From positions 661,638-725,637 of the forward strand of contig MNCI01014441.1 of the NCBI GenBank assembly GCA_015680685.1: a DNA stretch of 64,000 nt, in the 5' to 3' direction. Shown one piece after another: positions 32,807 to 44,332 of this stretch (the first letter of the stretch is position 1; every line of letters begins with the position of its first letter). This stretch comes from Gnetum montanum (Eukaryota > Streptophyta > Gnetopsida > Gnetales > Gnetaceae). The notes under the pieces are model-generated. The model had not been told where the DNA came from. It did not search any database and saw nothing but the letters and a program-made list of their open reading frames with translations. The translations under genes and the position numbers were made by a program.

Positions 32807-33045
32807 AAAGAACATGCTTCCATGACAGTGAAAATATTAGTAATAATACAACGAGATAGAGGATTAGAATTCATAGAAGAAGTCCAAAGAATCAACAAAT
32901 CAACCACTTCCAGTTTATCTTTATTTTTCATGAAAATGCAACTTGAGATATCTTCCAATACAAGAAAACTTCAATTTCATTTCAATTAATTTAAATATTA
33001 TCTAAAACTCCAGACAGCAGAATCTGATGATGTTGCAACTGTTTT

Positions 33046-35308
33046 TCACGTTGAGGCTGGTCTAGATTTGGACAGGGCTCCCAAGCAACACTGTGAGACA
33101 ATGAAATCAACGTCTGTGAAGCCAACGACCACATATTGCAGGCTACGAATTCCCTCATCATTTTCGCTCCGTTTCGTGGCACCGTACCTCTGAATGCTGC
33201 TCTGGAATTTGCTCAGCAGCTCCACACCTCCGGATTTCTTACAGAGTTGCAACTAGGCCTCAAAGAGGCTACGTTGAACAAAGGATTTGTGAAACTAAAA
33301 CTCAAATTTTTTTATTATTTACGTGTATTGAGACCACTTGAATCTCGGTTTCAGAATTTTATAAATAATTTTTTTCCTTATTTTAATATATATGTTACTC
33401 AGTAACCGGCTTTTTGCAGAAGCCTTAGTTTAATTGATTCTTGGGGCAGGTGGGGAGGGGCATGGTTACACTAAGTGCGCCATGTCAAATCAGTTTTATA
33501 TATGCGATATATTACCAAACCAAAAGGACTTTTACCAATTTGAGGCTTCTTCGAGATTCCTTTGGATTCCTTGAGGAAGAAACTGATTACCAAATGACAA
33601 AGTCTTCGTCTCCCGGATTTCTACCGATTTGCTGGAGCTGCGCGACGGTTACCATCTCGGATGAAGAGGACGCTTTCCTGTTCATCATTTTCTTGCTCTC
33701 TTTGAGCGCCTTCTTCTCCGCCTTCAGCTGACGTATCCTTTCCTTGCATTCGAGCGTAAGCTGTTCGACCTGTCTTGAAATCTTCTGGATCGCTTCCTGA
33801 TTGAAATTTCAAAGTACGAATCTCACCAGTCAACGCAGTGCTACACACCATATGCGGAAGTAAAGCAAATCTATATTTCTTGTTTGAAGAATGAATGCAA
33901 ACTATTCAAAGGAAACAAACGGAAAATAAAAAGATACAAAACGAGCGAGCAGTGACAAAACCCTTTGAACTTTGAAAAGAGGTGGGGCCAACCGGTGAAC
34001 AATGACAAATTTTCAAATTACTGTATAACAACCAGCAACTGATTTTGAAAACTTCAACAGAAGCATTTATCAGGAAAGTTATCACGTAAAGAAGCAAAGC
34101 ACCTGCGAAGTGAACCGCAAGTTACAGAAACGAATCGAAAAGTCCTTCGAAGGCAAAACTATTCACTGAATATCAAGCAAATTAAAGGATCAACGTCTCT
34201 GTAATCACAAAGCAAAGGTGAAAGAAAAGTAGAAAACTAAAACAATACGGTACCAGAAAAACTTACAGAAAGGATCTCTGCTCTGACGCTGTCCGCAAGA
34301 GGGACATCGGAAACGGCCTTCTCCGCCGACAGCATCGGCAAAAGTGCGGACAAATCTCTGCAAAGTTCTTCCAGCCGTTTCAACTTCTTTTTCCTCAAAA
34401 ACGTCTCGGCTCCGGCGGCGTTTATCCCAGCTTCAAGCGCACGTTGCTTCTTCTTCGAGCTTTTCCTGCACGACACCGAGAAAGGCCTGCACAGCCGAAT
34501 TTAAAATTACATCGTTTTGCAAAAAGTGGCAGTCCAAATTTATGCTAGCAGCATTCACAAATCGTCATTCAAGAGTACGTCGTTTCGCAACTTGCAATCA
34601 AAAACCTTAAGTCATATGGACTCGGCAACGATCTTTCCCAAGTAAAATCTGGAGTCCGGAAAAAACAAAGACTAAACGCCTAAAATAAATGTCAAATTCC
34701 AACCTAGTGCAGCGGAACATCGAAAACGAGGAGCAACAATCAAAATTCACGATAGCAACAGTAGCTAGTGATCATTCACGAGCCTCTTGTTTCGCAAATC
34801 GCAATAATCATCTCCTCTACGCGCACTCGGTAACGATCCTTGAAAATCATATTCTTGAGAAAATTTGCAATCAAGAGTCACGCTAAACGTCATCCATTGA
34901 TTCACAGCTCAAATTCACAACTGTCAAAGTGAAAAACAAGACATCTAAATGCATCCAAAACAAGGAGCAACAATCAAAATTTACAATAGCAACAGTAGCT
35001 AGTGATCATTCACGATCCTCTTGTTTCGCAAATCGCAATAATCATCTACTCTCCTAGCACTCGGTAACGATCCTTGAACATCATATTCTTAAGAAAATTT
35101 GAAATCAAAAGTCACGCTAAACGTCATCCATTGATTCACAGCTCAAATTCACAAAATGTCAAAGTGAAAAACGAGACATCTAAAATGCATATCGAATTCA
35201 AAACCTTGTGCGCCGGAACGATGAAAGCGAGGAATAATAAACGGTGTGGCTCTGATCCGCAAAATAGAGGCAGCTGCTGCCCAAGCTTCCGGCCATGGCA
35301 GACTCCAT
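33046..35308 (-). CDS. host gene: unrecognised coiled-coil protein, four exons
   Basis: Proposed exons are 35308-35205, 34486-34267, 33796-33653 and 33252-33046. The introns have GT-AG ends: donor ACAAG|GTTTTG, acceptor GTGCAG|GC, donor TTTCT|GTAAGT, acceptor AATCAG|GA, donor GAGATG|GTAACC, acceptor GCCTAG|TT. The exon phases fit together into about 224 residues. Residues 1-41 (MESAMAGSLGSS ... RRTRPFSVSC) are Ser/Arg-rich and end in V-S-C, like a chloroplast transit peptide. A Lys/Arg block follows (42-72), then helix-rich KRLEELCRDLSALLPML (about 71-87), and a second helix EAIQKISRQVEQLTLECKER running into a Lys-rich coiled coil (109-150). The C-terminus (157-224) contains ELLSKFQSSIQRYG. 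Two helices around a loop could also suggest an atypical HLH protein. I do not recognise the family. The third intron is least certain: without it exon 3 runs on to a stop at 33587. No in-frame stop breaks the model, unlike everything around it. Confidence 0.55.
34540..35215. repeat. ~234-bp tandem repeat in intron 1 of the host gene, reaching into exon 1
   Basis: Units beginning GAGCAACAATCAAAATT lie at 34731 and 34965 (period 234 bp). Both contain GTAGCTAGTGATCATTCACG and GTCATCCATTGATTCACAG. A more diverged partial unit lies at 34540-34730. Text matching the 3' end of exon 1 (TGTGCGCCGGAACGATGAAA) has a decayed copy at about 34707 (AGTGCAGCGGAACATCGAAA), so the duplication included the exon 1 donor region. 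Confidence 0.75.
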
Positions 35309-35589
35309 TGACAACGCTGGACAACAATTTTCCCGGCGCTGCAAATGCCATCTTAATTTTAGTGGGTAGAATATTATTTGGTCGAGAGAGTATATTCTTT
35401 TCGAGTGAAGTTTTCCAACAAGCAGTAACGTAACGTATATGTCCAAAAAGCAAGTTAATTTTAGCAATCAGACAGTTAATTTTTCGTGAGTATACTTCCT
35501 TTCATTAACGAATAAAGTCATTACTTAATCAAGGAGACTTCAATGAAATAGCTCTTATCTAAAAAGATTATTATTTGGAGGCTTATTGC

Positions 35590-35705
35590 TCATCCTAGTA
35601 ATGCATGTTTTGGGTGAAAACCTTACCTTTTTGACTTGGGTCTTAGCACTTAAGAAATAAGCACCTTACCATTACTCCAAGTAGTGGTCCCTTGAAATAG
35701 CTTGT
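35590..35705 (-). repeat. SINE-like sequence, copy 2
   Basis: On the minus strand GGTAAGGTGCTTATTTCTTA matches copy 1 (GTAAGGTGCTTATTTCTCAA) and is followed by a degraded B-box area (GACCCAAGTC). Confidence 0.4.
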
Positions 35706-35714
35706 ATCTATGGT

Positions 35715-35739
35715 ATGAAATGAAATGAAATGAAATGAA
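35715..35739. repeat. (ATGAA)5 microsatellite
   Basis: Five perfect copies of ATGAA. Confidence 0.9.
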
Positions 35740-36103
35740 GCTTTATTATGTCCAAAGACCTATAAGATCTATTGGAAAGATATTACATTTTTATGAAAAA
35801 TAAAGATAGACTCTACAAATTGACCAAGCACCAATGGAATATGAAACACATCATTAAGCTCTTATCTATGATGTGAAACAAAATATGCTCCACTTCTTCC
35901 CTCAAAGTATGAAGAGCTATTTTCTTGTAATAATGGATTACATTAGAGGGTTGAGTAATAGATATTATTATTTGGATGGTACTGAGTACATTATTTACTA
36001 AATTGTCCCCTTTAATAGGGTTATGCTAAATTTTTTTCTCAAATTGATTTGCCATTTCAAAGCTTGTACATTGATTTCTTTGTCCATTCTATTAATATAC
36101 GAT

Positions 36104-36925
36104 TGATGAGTAGTGAGGTACCCCTACGCTCAACCATATGAATACGAGCATGTATGCGTGATTTAGTCGAACCTCGCGAATGGACTAGTTGTGGCACCTA
36201 GAAAGTTATGTGTTAATCGCAGTTCACTGTCTTCCCACTTGGACTCGTATTTGCTTTGTCACGTATGATGTGATCCCTACTACTATGCTACTCAGAAAAA
36301 TAAGAGATAACTTAATTAAGCTAATGAGCAATAGGAAATAAGATCTAAGCTAGCCTAAGTGCAATGAGCATCCATCCTTAATCATTCGTACACATTTTGG
36401 ACTTTGTGTACTACTTCTGGGATTATCAAGCACACATCATTCGAAGCACTACTAGATAGGCTACTGGGTTACCACGTAGTTACACTTAAATGTTCGTGAT
36501 TAAGGCGTACTCATTCCACGTTAACAACAAAAATAATAAATGACGATAAAAGAAATATTAACTAAGAAAACAATAATAAATAATCAACAATTAAAATAAT
36601 TAAAAGCTAAGTGAATGCTACAATGATGGAGTAATCTTGATCTTTATTGTCGATCGTGTGCATGTCCAAGTACATCACACTCGAATAAAGATTCCATACA
36701 ATCACAAGCATCACACTGTGGGCATGCATTAAGAATAACTGAAAGCTAAATTACCAAAAGAAAAGAACTTCTAACTAATTAACTGACTAAAAAGACTCTT
36801 CGTTGTGCGCCTGAGTGCTATATTTATAGGCTAACACAGGAATCACAATATTGTGTATATGATATCATATCTAGGCTGCAATATCACGTACCCAATATTG
36901 GGGCCTGGCAAACCGCGATTCATCA
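36104..36925 (-). mobile_element. 3' LTR of E4
   Basis: 822 bp, TGATGAG...GATTCATCA, followed by the polypurine tract TACCCCCACGACTGAA. The minus-strand U3 has paired GATATC/CAATATTG motifs and a TATA-like TATAAATA just inside. Confidence 0.88.
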
Positions 36926-36989
36926 TACCCCCACGACTGAATAAAAACTCGTCCTTGAGTCAAACAAAATGAAGAACAAGTTCATTCAA

Positions 36990-39899
36990 TTACAAACAGT
37001 GGATGGGTATGGGATTATTGATTGATCAAGGACTATGTCATGCTGCATTGTGGGACAAGACAATACAAAATTTGGACACCAACACAAAATACAAAACTTG
37101 CAAAACTCATGTGGTTCCCAGTGGTGGAGGCTCCTCCATGGGTGCCTTTCCTTTGTCTTGTGTTCCAAGCTTTTGAAATGGATACCTTAAAGAAGCACCT
37201 AAAGTTTTTCCTCTTCTATCTGAGGATCATGAGCCATTCATGCTAATGTTCCAATGTTTGATGGAGCTAGCACTTCCCACGGATATGGAAATTGTGAGAA
37301 CATTTGATTGGCCTTGACATACCATGCTGCAAATAGCCATCGTTCCTCCTCATAGGCTTTGACTTTGTCTTTAAATTCCTAGTAATCCGTAAGCTATCAA
37401 GCCAAATCTACTACTACATTTTTTTTTACCTTGGTAGCTAGCTTTTACCACCTCCAATTTAGAGTTTGCTACCTCTAATATTTGCAATGTCTTCATTTGT
37501 TTCACAAACTCTATCTCATATTTAGCATAGGTGGCAACTACCTGCTTCTCGAGCTCAATTCCTAGGCACCCTGCTATTAACATGGCCAAGTTGGCGTATT
37601 GCAGATTTGCCAACTTCATGTATTCTTTGAGATCTTGGATCTACAGGTCCTAGCTTTTCAAGTTCACCTAATGGGCAAGGGCATAAGTATCCAGAATGGC
37701 CTGCCAATTAGTGTTTTGAGCATTTAGGGAATTGACATGTGCCTTGGCCATTTGGAGTTCCTTCTCAATGATTTCCTTGTACATGCCCACTTGGTCGCAG
37801 AAGTGCTCCTTTAATTTTTCATGCTTCTTAGCCTCATTTTGCCATGCGCTTATTTTAATGGCTATCTTGTGTTGAATGGCACATACCTCCTTCATTGAGA
37901 GGGTTTTGTTTTCTCTGGCTAAGCGACTTATATCTTGGTTGACTCTTATTACTTGTTCTCGCATTTCTTGGAAACTTTCTTCAAAAATGTTCTTCTATTT
38001 TTCAACTATCATCAACCAAATATTTTTGGCAGTAAGGAGTTTATTTCCTTCTTGTAAGGCCTTGAGAGCTTTAACATGTGCACATGTCTGAGCTTGTGCT
38101 TTTGAAGCATCCTAATCAGCCTTCTCTTTTTCCATTGCCACCCTTTTATTCTCCACTAACAATTCATTTATCTACTCTGTTCTAAATGATTCTAACTGAT
38201 AGGCTGCAAAAAGTTGGGATGAATCCCGTCGTTTAACTTGTAGGGCAATGAACTTTTCTTGGAGTCTCGACAACTCATCTTTTGCATGTTTGGCCCTAAC
38301 CTCAACCATGATCAACTTCCCTTTAGTGGAAATGAGGTCTAATTGTGCCGCTATGGTATCTTGGGGGATGTCAAAAAAGGACGTCATTACTTGTCTTGTT
38401 TGCAGTAAGCAATCCAAAGCATCCTCATGTTCCACAGGAGTCATTGACGTACTGGCCAGAACTTGAGCATCATGTGCTCCTGTGAAATCTACTAGTGGCA
38501 CAACAGGGACATTAAACAATTCTTTGATATGGTTCACGACCACCTCTATTGCTCCAGCTGCATCCTGGTGTTACATGACCACCACTATGGCACCTTCAAT
38601 AGTTTTTAATTGTACTTGGAATGATGCAGCATTTCCAGAGATCTGTTGTGACCATCGTGATTCCCATCCTCCTGTTTGAATTAAGACCTCATCCCTTGTA
38701 GGATTAATTGATATGGTGGATTGTACAACATTATTAATCACCTTAAAGAGATTGGACTCATTTCTACTTCCTCAACTAACTATCTCTGCAGTGGCTCATC
38801 GACAATTGGTAATCTTGCAATGATGGTGGCAGTTGTTGGTCTTGTTGGCCTATGGGTTGTGTGCTAGGCCCTACTTCTTGTTGTTGGTTGAGCCTTATGT
38901 TTGGAAGTTGACTAGGCCCTACCGTTTGAGGTGTAGTGGGCCCAATCATCTATTCTTGTTTAGGACCCAATGTCTCACCAACATCTTTTCTTGGTGCTAG
39001 TGGCTTGAGTAACTTAGCATATGAAGCATTTTGAGCTTTTCTGAGGACATCATTGGTGTACCCTAGATTTCTAACACATTGGCACAACTTCCTAATCAGA
39101 CACGGAAAGGGAAATGCAAACTTTCCTATCTTTCATTCTTCAAACCACCTTAATATTTCTGTTAAATATAGATGGGGCAAATTGGCATCAACCTTGCCCA
39201 TTAAAATTGCACTTCCTCTTGCTGCATAGGCAAAAATTTTGTTTAACCCCTTTGTTGGGAAAATATGATAGGTGCCAATTTTAAAGTAAATTCTCTCTTC
39301 AAGGGTTAATTCTCCATATGTTTTATCTTCTTTGTTGTACCCCCTTTTTAACTATACTTTTCTTGCATTTTCATCAAAGCGAGTTGACAAGTGAGCAACC
39401 TTGGACTCTCTATTTTGAATATTCATAACTTCCACAATGGCCTTTGGAGAGAAATCTACTAAAATTTCACTAATATCGATAGTGGTACCCTCTTCTTTAT
39501 TGTGCCAAAATTGATATGTTTCACCCAAATATCATTCTTCACTCTCCAAGAGGATAGGCCATAGTGGATATCCCTTAAGTAGATCCTTACTAGCTCAAGG
39601 GTGAATTCAGTAAAAGACTCAAAATTAAGTTCTACAATCATGGAAGAGGATGTGGACCTTTCCCGAATGGCTTGAACACATTTTAGGAACAACATGAGGT
39701 GTTGTACTTATTCTAGCACCCTGACCTCTCCACCTTCTACTTGGCCATATTGTGCAGTGACAGGAGTTTCCTAATGGATGTTGAATGATGGTGCCTCCTG
39801 CTCTACATGTTTTGCATGAGGTCCTTGGCCTCTACCTCTTCCCAGGTGTTTAGTTGCACCTTGAGAAGGTCCTCCTTACTATCCTCTTTTGGGGGCCAT
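36990..39899 (-). pseudogene. extra ORF of E4: N-terminal domain plus long coiled coil
   Basis: The start is ATG 39899 (M-A-P-K-R), followed by a Gly/Gln-rich patch GRGQGPHAKHVEQ. The N-terminal domain includes SSMIVELNFESFTEFTLELV, YGLSSWRVKNDIWVKHINF, FKIGTYHIFPTKGLNKIFAY and LPHLYLTEILRWFEE. A Pro/Gln linker follows (about 38950-38830), then a coiled-coil half (38543-37371) with QLDLISTKGKLIMVEVRAK, SRLARENKTLSMKEV, AKKHEKLKEHFCDQVGMYKE and NLQYANLAMLIAG. The C-terminus reads near DKGKAPMEEPP (about 37115). The original product would be roughly 900 residues. Several stops and probable frameshifts break it. It lies between the noncoding module and the 3' LTR, where Athila elements carry an env-like ORF. 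I see no signal peptide or clear membrane segment, and I do not know its function. E5, E6 and E7 carry parts of the same ORF. Confidence 0.65.
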
Positions 39900-41985
39900 C
39901 TAAAATCACACAAGGACTGATTGTTAGTAAGGTTATGTAAACAACTTCGATTATCTTATACCTTACTCATTGCCTTTAATAAATGTTTAATTCTTTTCTT
40001 AGTGTGATTCTAGAGTTAGAAATTTTTTAATGAAGTTGCCCTAAAAGTTTAATGTCGAACCTAATTTGTTTAGGTGACTCATATAATAGTTTAGATGACT
40101 TGGGTGAAGGGATAAAATTAGTTTGGCATAAATTTTTGATAATACTTACCCCTATGATATCCTTCGAGTGAGAGAAAATTTTCAAAAAAAATATGCACAA
40201 GTTCTATAATACCCCTCCCCCATGACTAAGTTAAACACTCTAGGTTTAATTAGGTTCAATGAAAAAAGAAATCAGAGTGTTAGAGAGTGAAATATTGGAA
40301 GTTGAAGTTAGACTCGCAAAGCCTTGAAAATCATGGATCCAATACTGGGTACCTCATGTTGCATTAGACCTGATACTAGGTACCCAATATCGCATCCCAA
40401 CCAAGATAGGGTACTTAGTAGAATTGATGATTTTTTGAGTTTTAGGGCCAAAATTGAAGGATTTGAGGTAGATTCAAAAGGTCTGGGGTAATGGCAAGCA
40501 TGAATTAAGGCATCGAAAGTGTAATGAAGTGGAGTCATACAATGAAGTTCTTTGAAAAGGATGAGGAAAAAGGACATGTAGTGGTTCTAAGGAACGTTCG
40601 ATTAAAATGATGAAAAAGGAGAGAATGGATTTGGCAATGGAGTACTTGGAGGGTATAAAATGATGTTGTGGTCTACAATAAGTACAAATTACAAAAGTCA
40701 TGCAAGTGGGTCCTCCCCAAAGCAAGTTCCAACCTATAATGTCCTTGCATAACCACACCTTAAAATGTCTGTAGGCACTAAAAGTGTTAAATGCAACATT
40801 CACATGTGCAACAAAACACACACATGTTAAGTACCATCGCAATGAAGTATGAATTCTATGTCACATAAGGCACAAGTCAAAAATACCTAGATCGTGAAAT
40901 GAAACAAATTGCAAAAGTGATTGCAGGAATCAAGACATGAGGTAACTTACCTTGGGCACAATGAATCCTGAGTATTATGTGTGATTAAAGTACCATTAGC
41001 CTTTTAATCTAAGATCAAAACCAAGTCCATACCTCTAATTAATGACATCGCATTATTTCATCCCAAGGATAGATAACCATAAGACCATCATGATAGCAAG
41101 GTGTACGATCACTTAGTGTTCTGTGTAAGGGAGGAGTGATTTGAATTTTTTTCAGCACGTTTTTCTTGTGCTTTTATTTTTTGCTTCATTTTTTTCTTTT
41201 CTTCTTAGCTTTCTTATTCTTTTTCCTTTTTTTTCTTCTTCTGGCTGCTTTTGCACTTAGTCTTTCCCAAAGGTGATCCGGAGAAGCCACCAACCTTCAG
41301 GCATGGATGCATGTCTTTCCAATGGGACCCCCTAGAATAGCATTGCATTCCTTTCTTGAGTGCCTTTATTACCACTCTTACTCCCATTGTTCATTAGATC
41401 TACAAGGATCTTAGTACGACCAAGCTGCATGATAGCACATACAGATGTCACCAAAGAGAATGCACAAGTCCCCTTGATGTCACACCTTTGCCATTCCCTC
41501 TTAGTTCTTCACTCTTCACTTTGGGCATAATGAGTACAAAGTTACTTTAAGTTTTGATGATAACAAGAATATCATCATACCCAGAGCAAGAACCTCTTAT
41601 TAATAGAATGGGTGGGTAGATGTTGTGGGCTCACTATCCAAATAATTAGTCACTTTTGACTCGATAACATAGAACAACACCTCAACCAACTGGTTACATG
41701 AGTATTTTATTCACAAATGAGATTACCCACCAAAAGATAAAATGGAAAATTGGAAAACAAGAAATTAGAAAACAAAAAATTGAAAAATTAAAAAACAAAA
41801 AAATGAAAAACATTTACTAATTCTTCTTGTTAGAATGGGGGGTATCCCCTATGACTAAACATTTGATCATGGTGAGAATTAATGAATGGAAAGTTATGAT
41901 CTATGCATGTTGAAAATATTAGGGTTCGATCATATCCAAACTATTGGGTGTCTTTTGGTGTAGCGGTAGGAATGTATCCAAATTG
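39900..41985 (-). other. E4 3' noncoding module
   Basis: On the minus strand it holds an internal polypurine box next to gag (41836-41860), a block resembling part of the E6 module (about 41260-41340), the stem-loop (40697-40753), a leader with CAATATCGC and GGTACC repeats (40340-40400) and a second internal polypurine box TTAGTCATGGGGGAGG (40211-40230), then the extra ORF. No coding sequence is supported. Confidence 0.6.
40697..40753 (-). other. conserved stem-loop, E4 copy
   Basis: Arms GTCATGCAAG (40697-40706) and CTTGCATAAC (40744-40753) pair at 9 of 10 positions. The loop holds GGTCCTCCCCAAAGCAAG. Confidence 0.7.
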
Positions 41986-41989
41986 GGGT

Positions 41990-44204
41990 TCACACACTTG
42001 ATTAAAGTAGGCATAGTGCGATAGATTATAAGATGTGATCATGTGATAAGAACCTAACCCACTATGGCACTCGTGACCATAATATGGTATGCAAGGATCA
42101 ATATGTCTCCTCATATTGTTATATTCATTGGGCTACATGGTTGTTGGAGTATTAATTGGTGGCCTAGATAAGGTAACATGAGGCATTGAATTTGAAGAGG
42201 AAGGTGCATCGCAGTGTTGGGCTTGTGCTAAGTTGGAGGATGTAGTGGTTTCAGAATCGTGTTATTTCTTTCTAAGGCCATGCCTAAAGAAAGGATGCTT
42301 CCAACGTTGTGGAGGACTCCCACTGCTATTGATAATAGCAGCACAAGTAATGTTCGTTGGTTGGTGCTATGGTGCAAAACCTTCTGGTACAACTAGTGAT
42401 GATGTAGAAGGAGGTGAAGGAGGAGAATATTGAGAGTAAGGAGGAGTGTAAGGAACATGAGGTGGTGATCCCGTAGGAGAGGACATGGGTTGATAACACT
42501 TAGGAGAGTGATAATAACAAGGTGAAGTAGAGGATGTTGTTCCAATTGGAGAAATAGGGTATTGAACGTAATAGACACTTGGTTTTAGATGATACGAAGG
42601 GTGTGGCTAGTTTGGCAATGGCCTCCCCCATGACTAGGGGTTTTGCCACTGTAGTTGAGCATAGTACTTCTGTACAAAATTTGGATGTAACATTCTTCCC
42701 CAATGCTCATGTAGATGTGAGAAGATTGGACATTAGCCTTTTGGTTGATCGTACAGGCAAACATCGCATTGATACTTATGATTTGTAATTGAGCCCTTAT
42801 CCTCATTTTCTTTGACCCTTCTTTCCAATTGTCGAATGGTTTTCTGTCCTATTTCTAGGATTAGTATCCTCTATTTTTTTTGGTCATCAAAGTTATCTTT
42901 CATGGATTTCCCTCTAATAATGTCGGCATATTCTCCAAATTTTTTATGTACCCACTCCATCATCTTGTTGATCTTTGCCTTGATTTCATCTAGTGATTTT
43001 AGTATTGGCATAGGTAGGGACGATTTCACCTCCTCGAGGTGAGTTAATTTCTCCTCTTCATAATTATGGCCCTTTGTTATTTCAAGAGTTTGGTCCTATT
43101 GAGGTTTTTTAACATTCGCCCAATTGGTTATTCCTCCTTCTTCTTTTGCTACTCACTTAATAAGCTCTTGGAATTGATGGGTTCGTAGTTCATATAGTTG
43201 ACCTGAGGCATACATCCTAGGGTCTCCCTTGTTTCATTATAGAGCCCATCCATGATGTGATACATTAGCCTTTCCTTGAAGAACCCATGGCCTAGGCATT
43301 TATTTAACAAAGAGTAATATCTTTCTAAGGCCATGTCCAAGGGTTCATGTTGCCCTTGTTTCCACTCTTGGATTTGTCTCCTGAAGGCTGACACTCTTGT
43401 ATAGGTTTGATATCTTTTGTTGAAGAGGTTTACCATTGTAGGCCAATGGCAAATTGAATTTGGTTTTAAAGACCTGTACCATACTTTAGCTTGGCCAACA
43501 AGTGTCATAGGGAAGAACTTAAGCCTTTGCCACCCATTCTCAATGTTGTTCCATACATAGGCATCATAGAAGGCTTGTAAATGATGTTGTGGATCTAAAT
43601 TATAGCCCCCTGAGAACTTAGGAAAGTTGTTTAAATCAAGCCTGGGTAGACAGATTTCCTTGCAATGCCTATGGGATATTTGAATGGCCTCTATTATATG
43701 CATTAGTCTCTTAGTGGCCACTAGGGGTTCATCATCACTAAGTAGATTGTGAGTTCATGAATTGGGAAAATGTTGTCTATGTTCATGTTGGCATTCCTAA
43801 TTTCACCTATGGGTTCGATTTTTATTTCTAAGCTGATCCCTTAAGGAATAGTCATCTATGTCACAATTCAATGATGAAAGAGCAAAGAAAGAGAGGGAAT
43901 TGGAAGACTTGTCATGAATTTTGTAAGTCTTCCAATCATCCCTTGATTTACTCTTGCTATCCATTGAGAAGGTCCTAGGCCTTACAGGCCCCCTTGTTCT
44001 ATGGGATGTCCCATCTTCACTAGAGGTGTCCAAGTTGGATGATGAAAGTCCTTGAGTATCATTGGGGTTTCTATGAACATATGAAACTCCTACAGAAGAT
44101 TGAGTACTCCAAAGTTCTTCTTCATCATAAATTTTTTTGGTTCTCCAATGAATTGCCTCACTAGATGTTGTGTTATCGTTGTCTTGTGAAAGAGACATTG
44201 TCAT
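41990..44204 (-). pseudogene. gag: gag of E4 (type II N-terminus)
   Basis: The start is MTMSLSQDNDNTTSSEAIHW (44204; MSLSQ at 44197 is shared with E6), then KKIYDEEELWSTQ, VSYVHRNPNDTQ and an Arg/Ser-rich part. The capsid-like domain (43721-43149) is open for 190 codons, with LDLNNFPKFSGGYNLDPQHH, GQAKVWYRSLKPNSI, QGQHEPLDMALERYY and GHGFFKERLMYHIMDGL. The zinc knuckle near 42745-42775 reads CDVCLYDQPKG with a stop. A proline-rich tail (about 42700-42000) ends at the internal polypurine box. No protease follows. Confidence 0.78.
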
Positions 44205-44313
44205 GAATTGTGTGTGACTTAAGTGAATTTCATTTCTTTATTTAAAAGATATATCGTTAATACCTTGTTATAGTGATCTTGTATGATATAACTAATCTAG
44301 ATAACTAGCACCA

Positions 44314-44331
44314 TCCCCGACAATGATGCCA
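44314..44331 (-). other. tRNA-Asp primer-binding site of E4
   Basis: TCCCCGACAATGATGCCA differs from the tRNA-Asp 3' end at four positions, all but one transitions, and lies 1 bp inside the 5' LTR. Confidence 0.8.
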
Positions 44332-44332
44332 A

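Larger units (their letters stand above)
35309..36103. other. intergenic stretch upstream of the host gene
   Basis: It would hold the promoter of the minus-strand host gene, but I see no decisive core element. It contains the second SINE-like copy, a short microsatellite and otherwise AT-rich sequence up to the left LTR of E4. Confidence 0.4.

Noticed and set aside
33136-33731. Plus-strand ORFs of 89 and 96 codons opposite the host gene
   Set aside because: They overlap the proposed exons 3 and 4 and intron 3 in antisense and show no motif; the minus strand has matching splice sites and phase.
35136-35453. Alternative reading frame for exon 1 of the host gene (MAFAAPGKLL...)
   Set aside because: It also looks transit-peptide-like, but joining it to exon 2 leads to a stop after about 17 codons, whereas the MESAMAG frame stays open through all exons.
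40308-40842. Minus-strand ORFs of 89 and 122 codons in the E4 3' module
   Set aside because: They span the conserved stem-loop and leader but are not conserved as proteins in E6 or E7.
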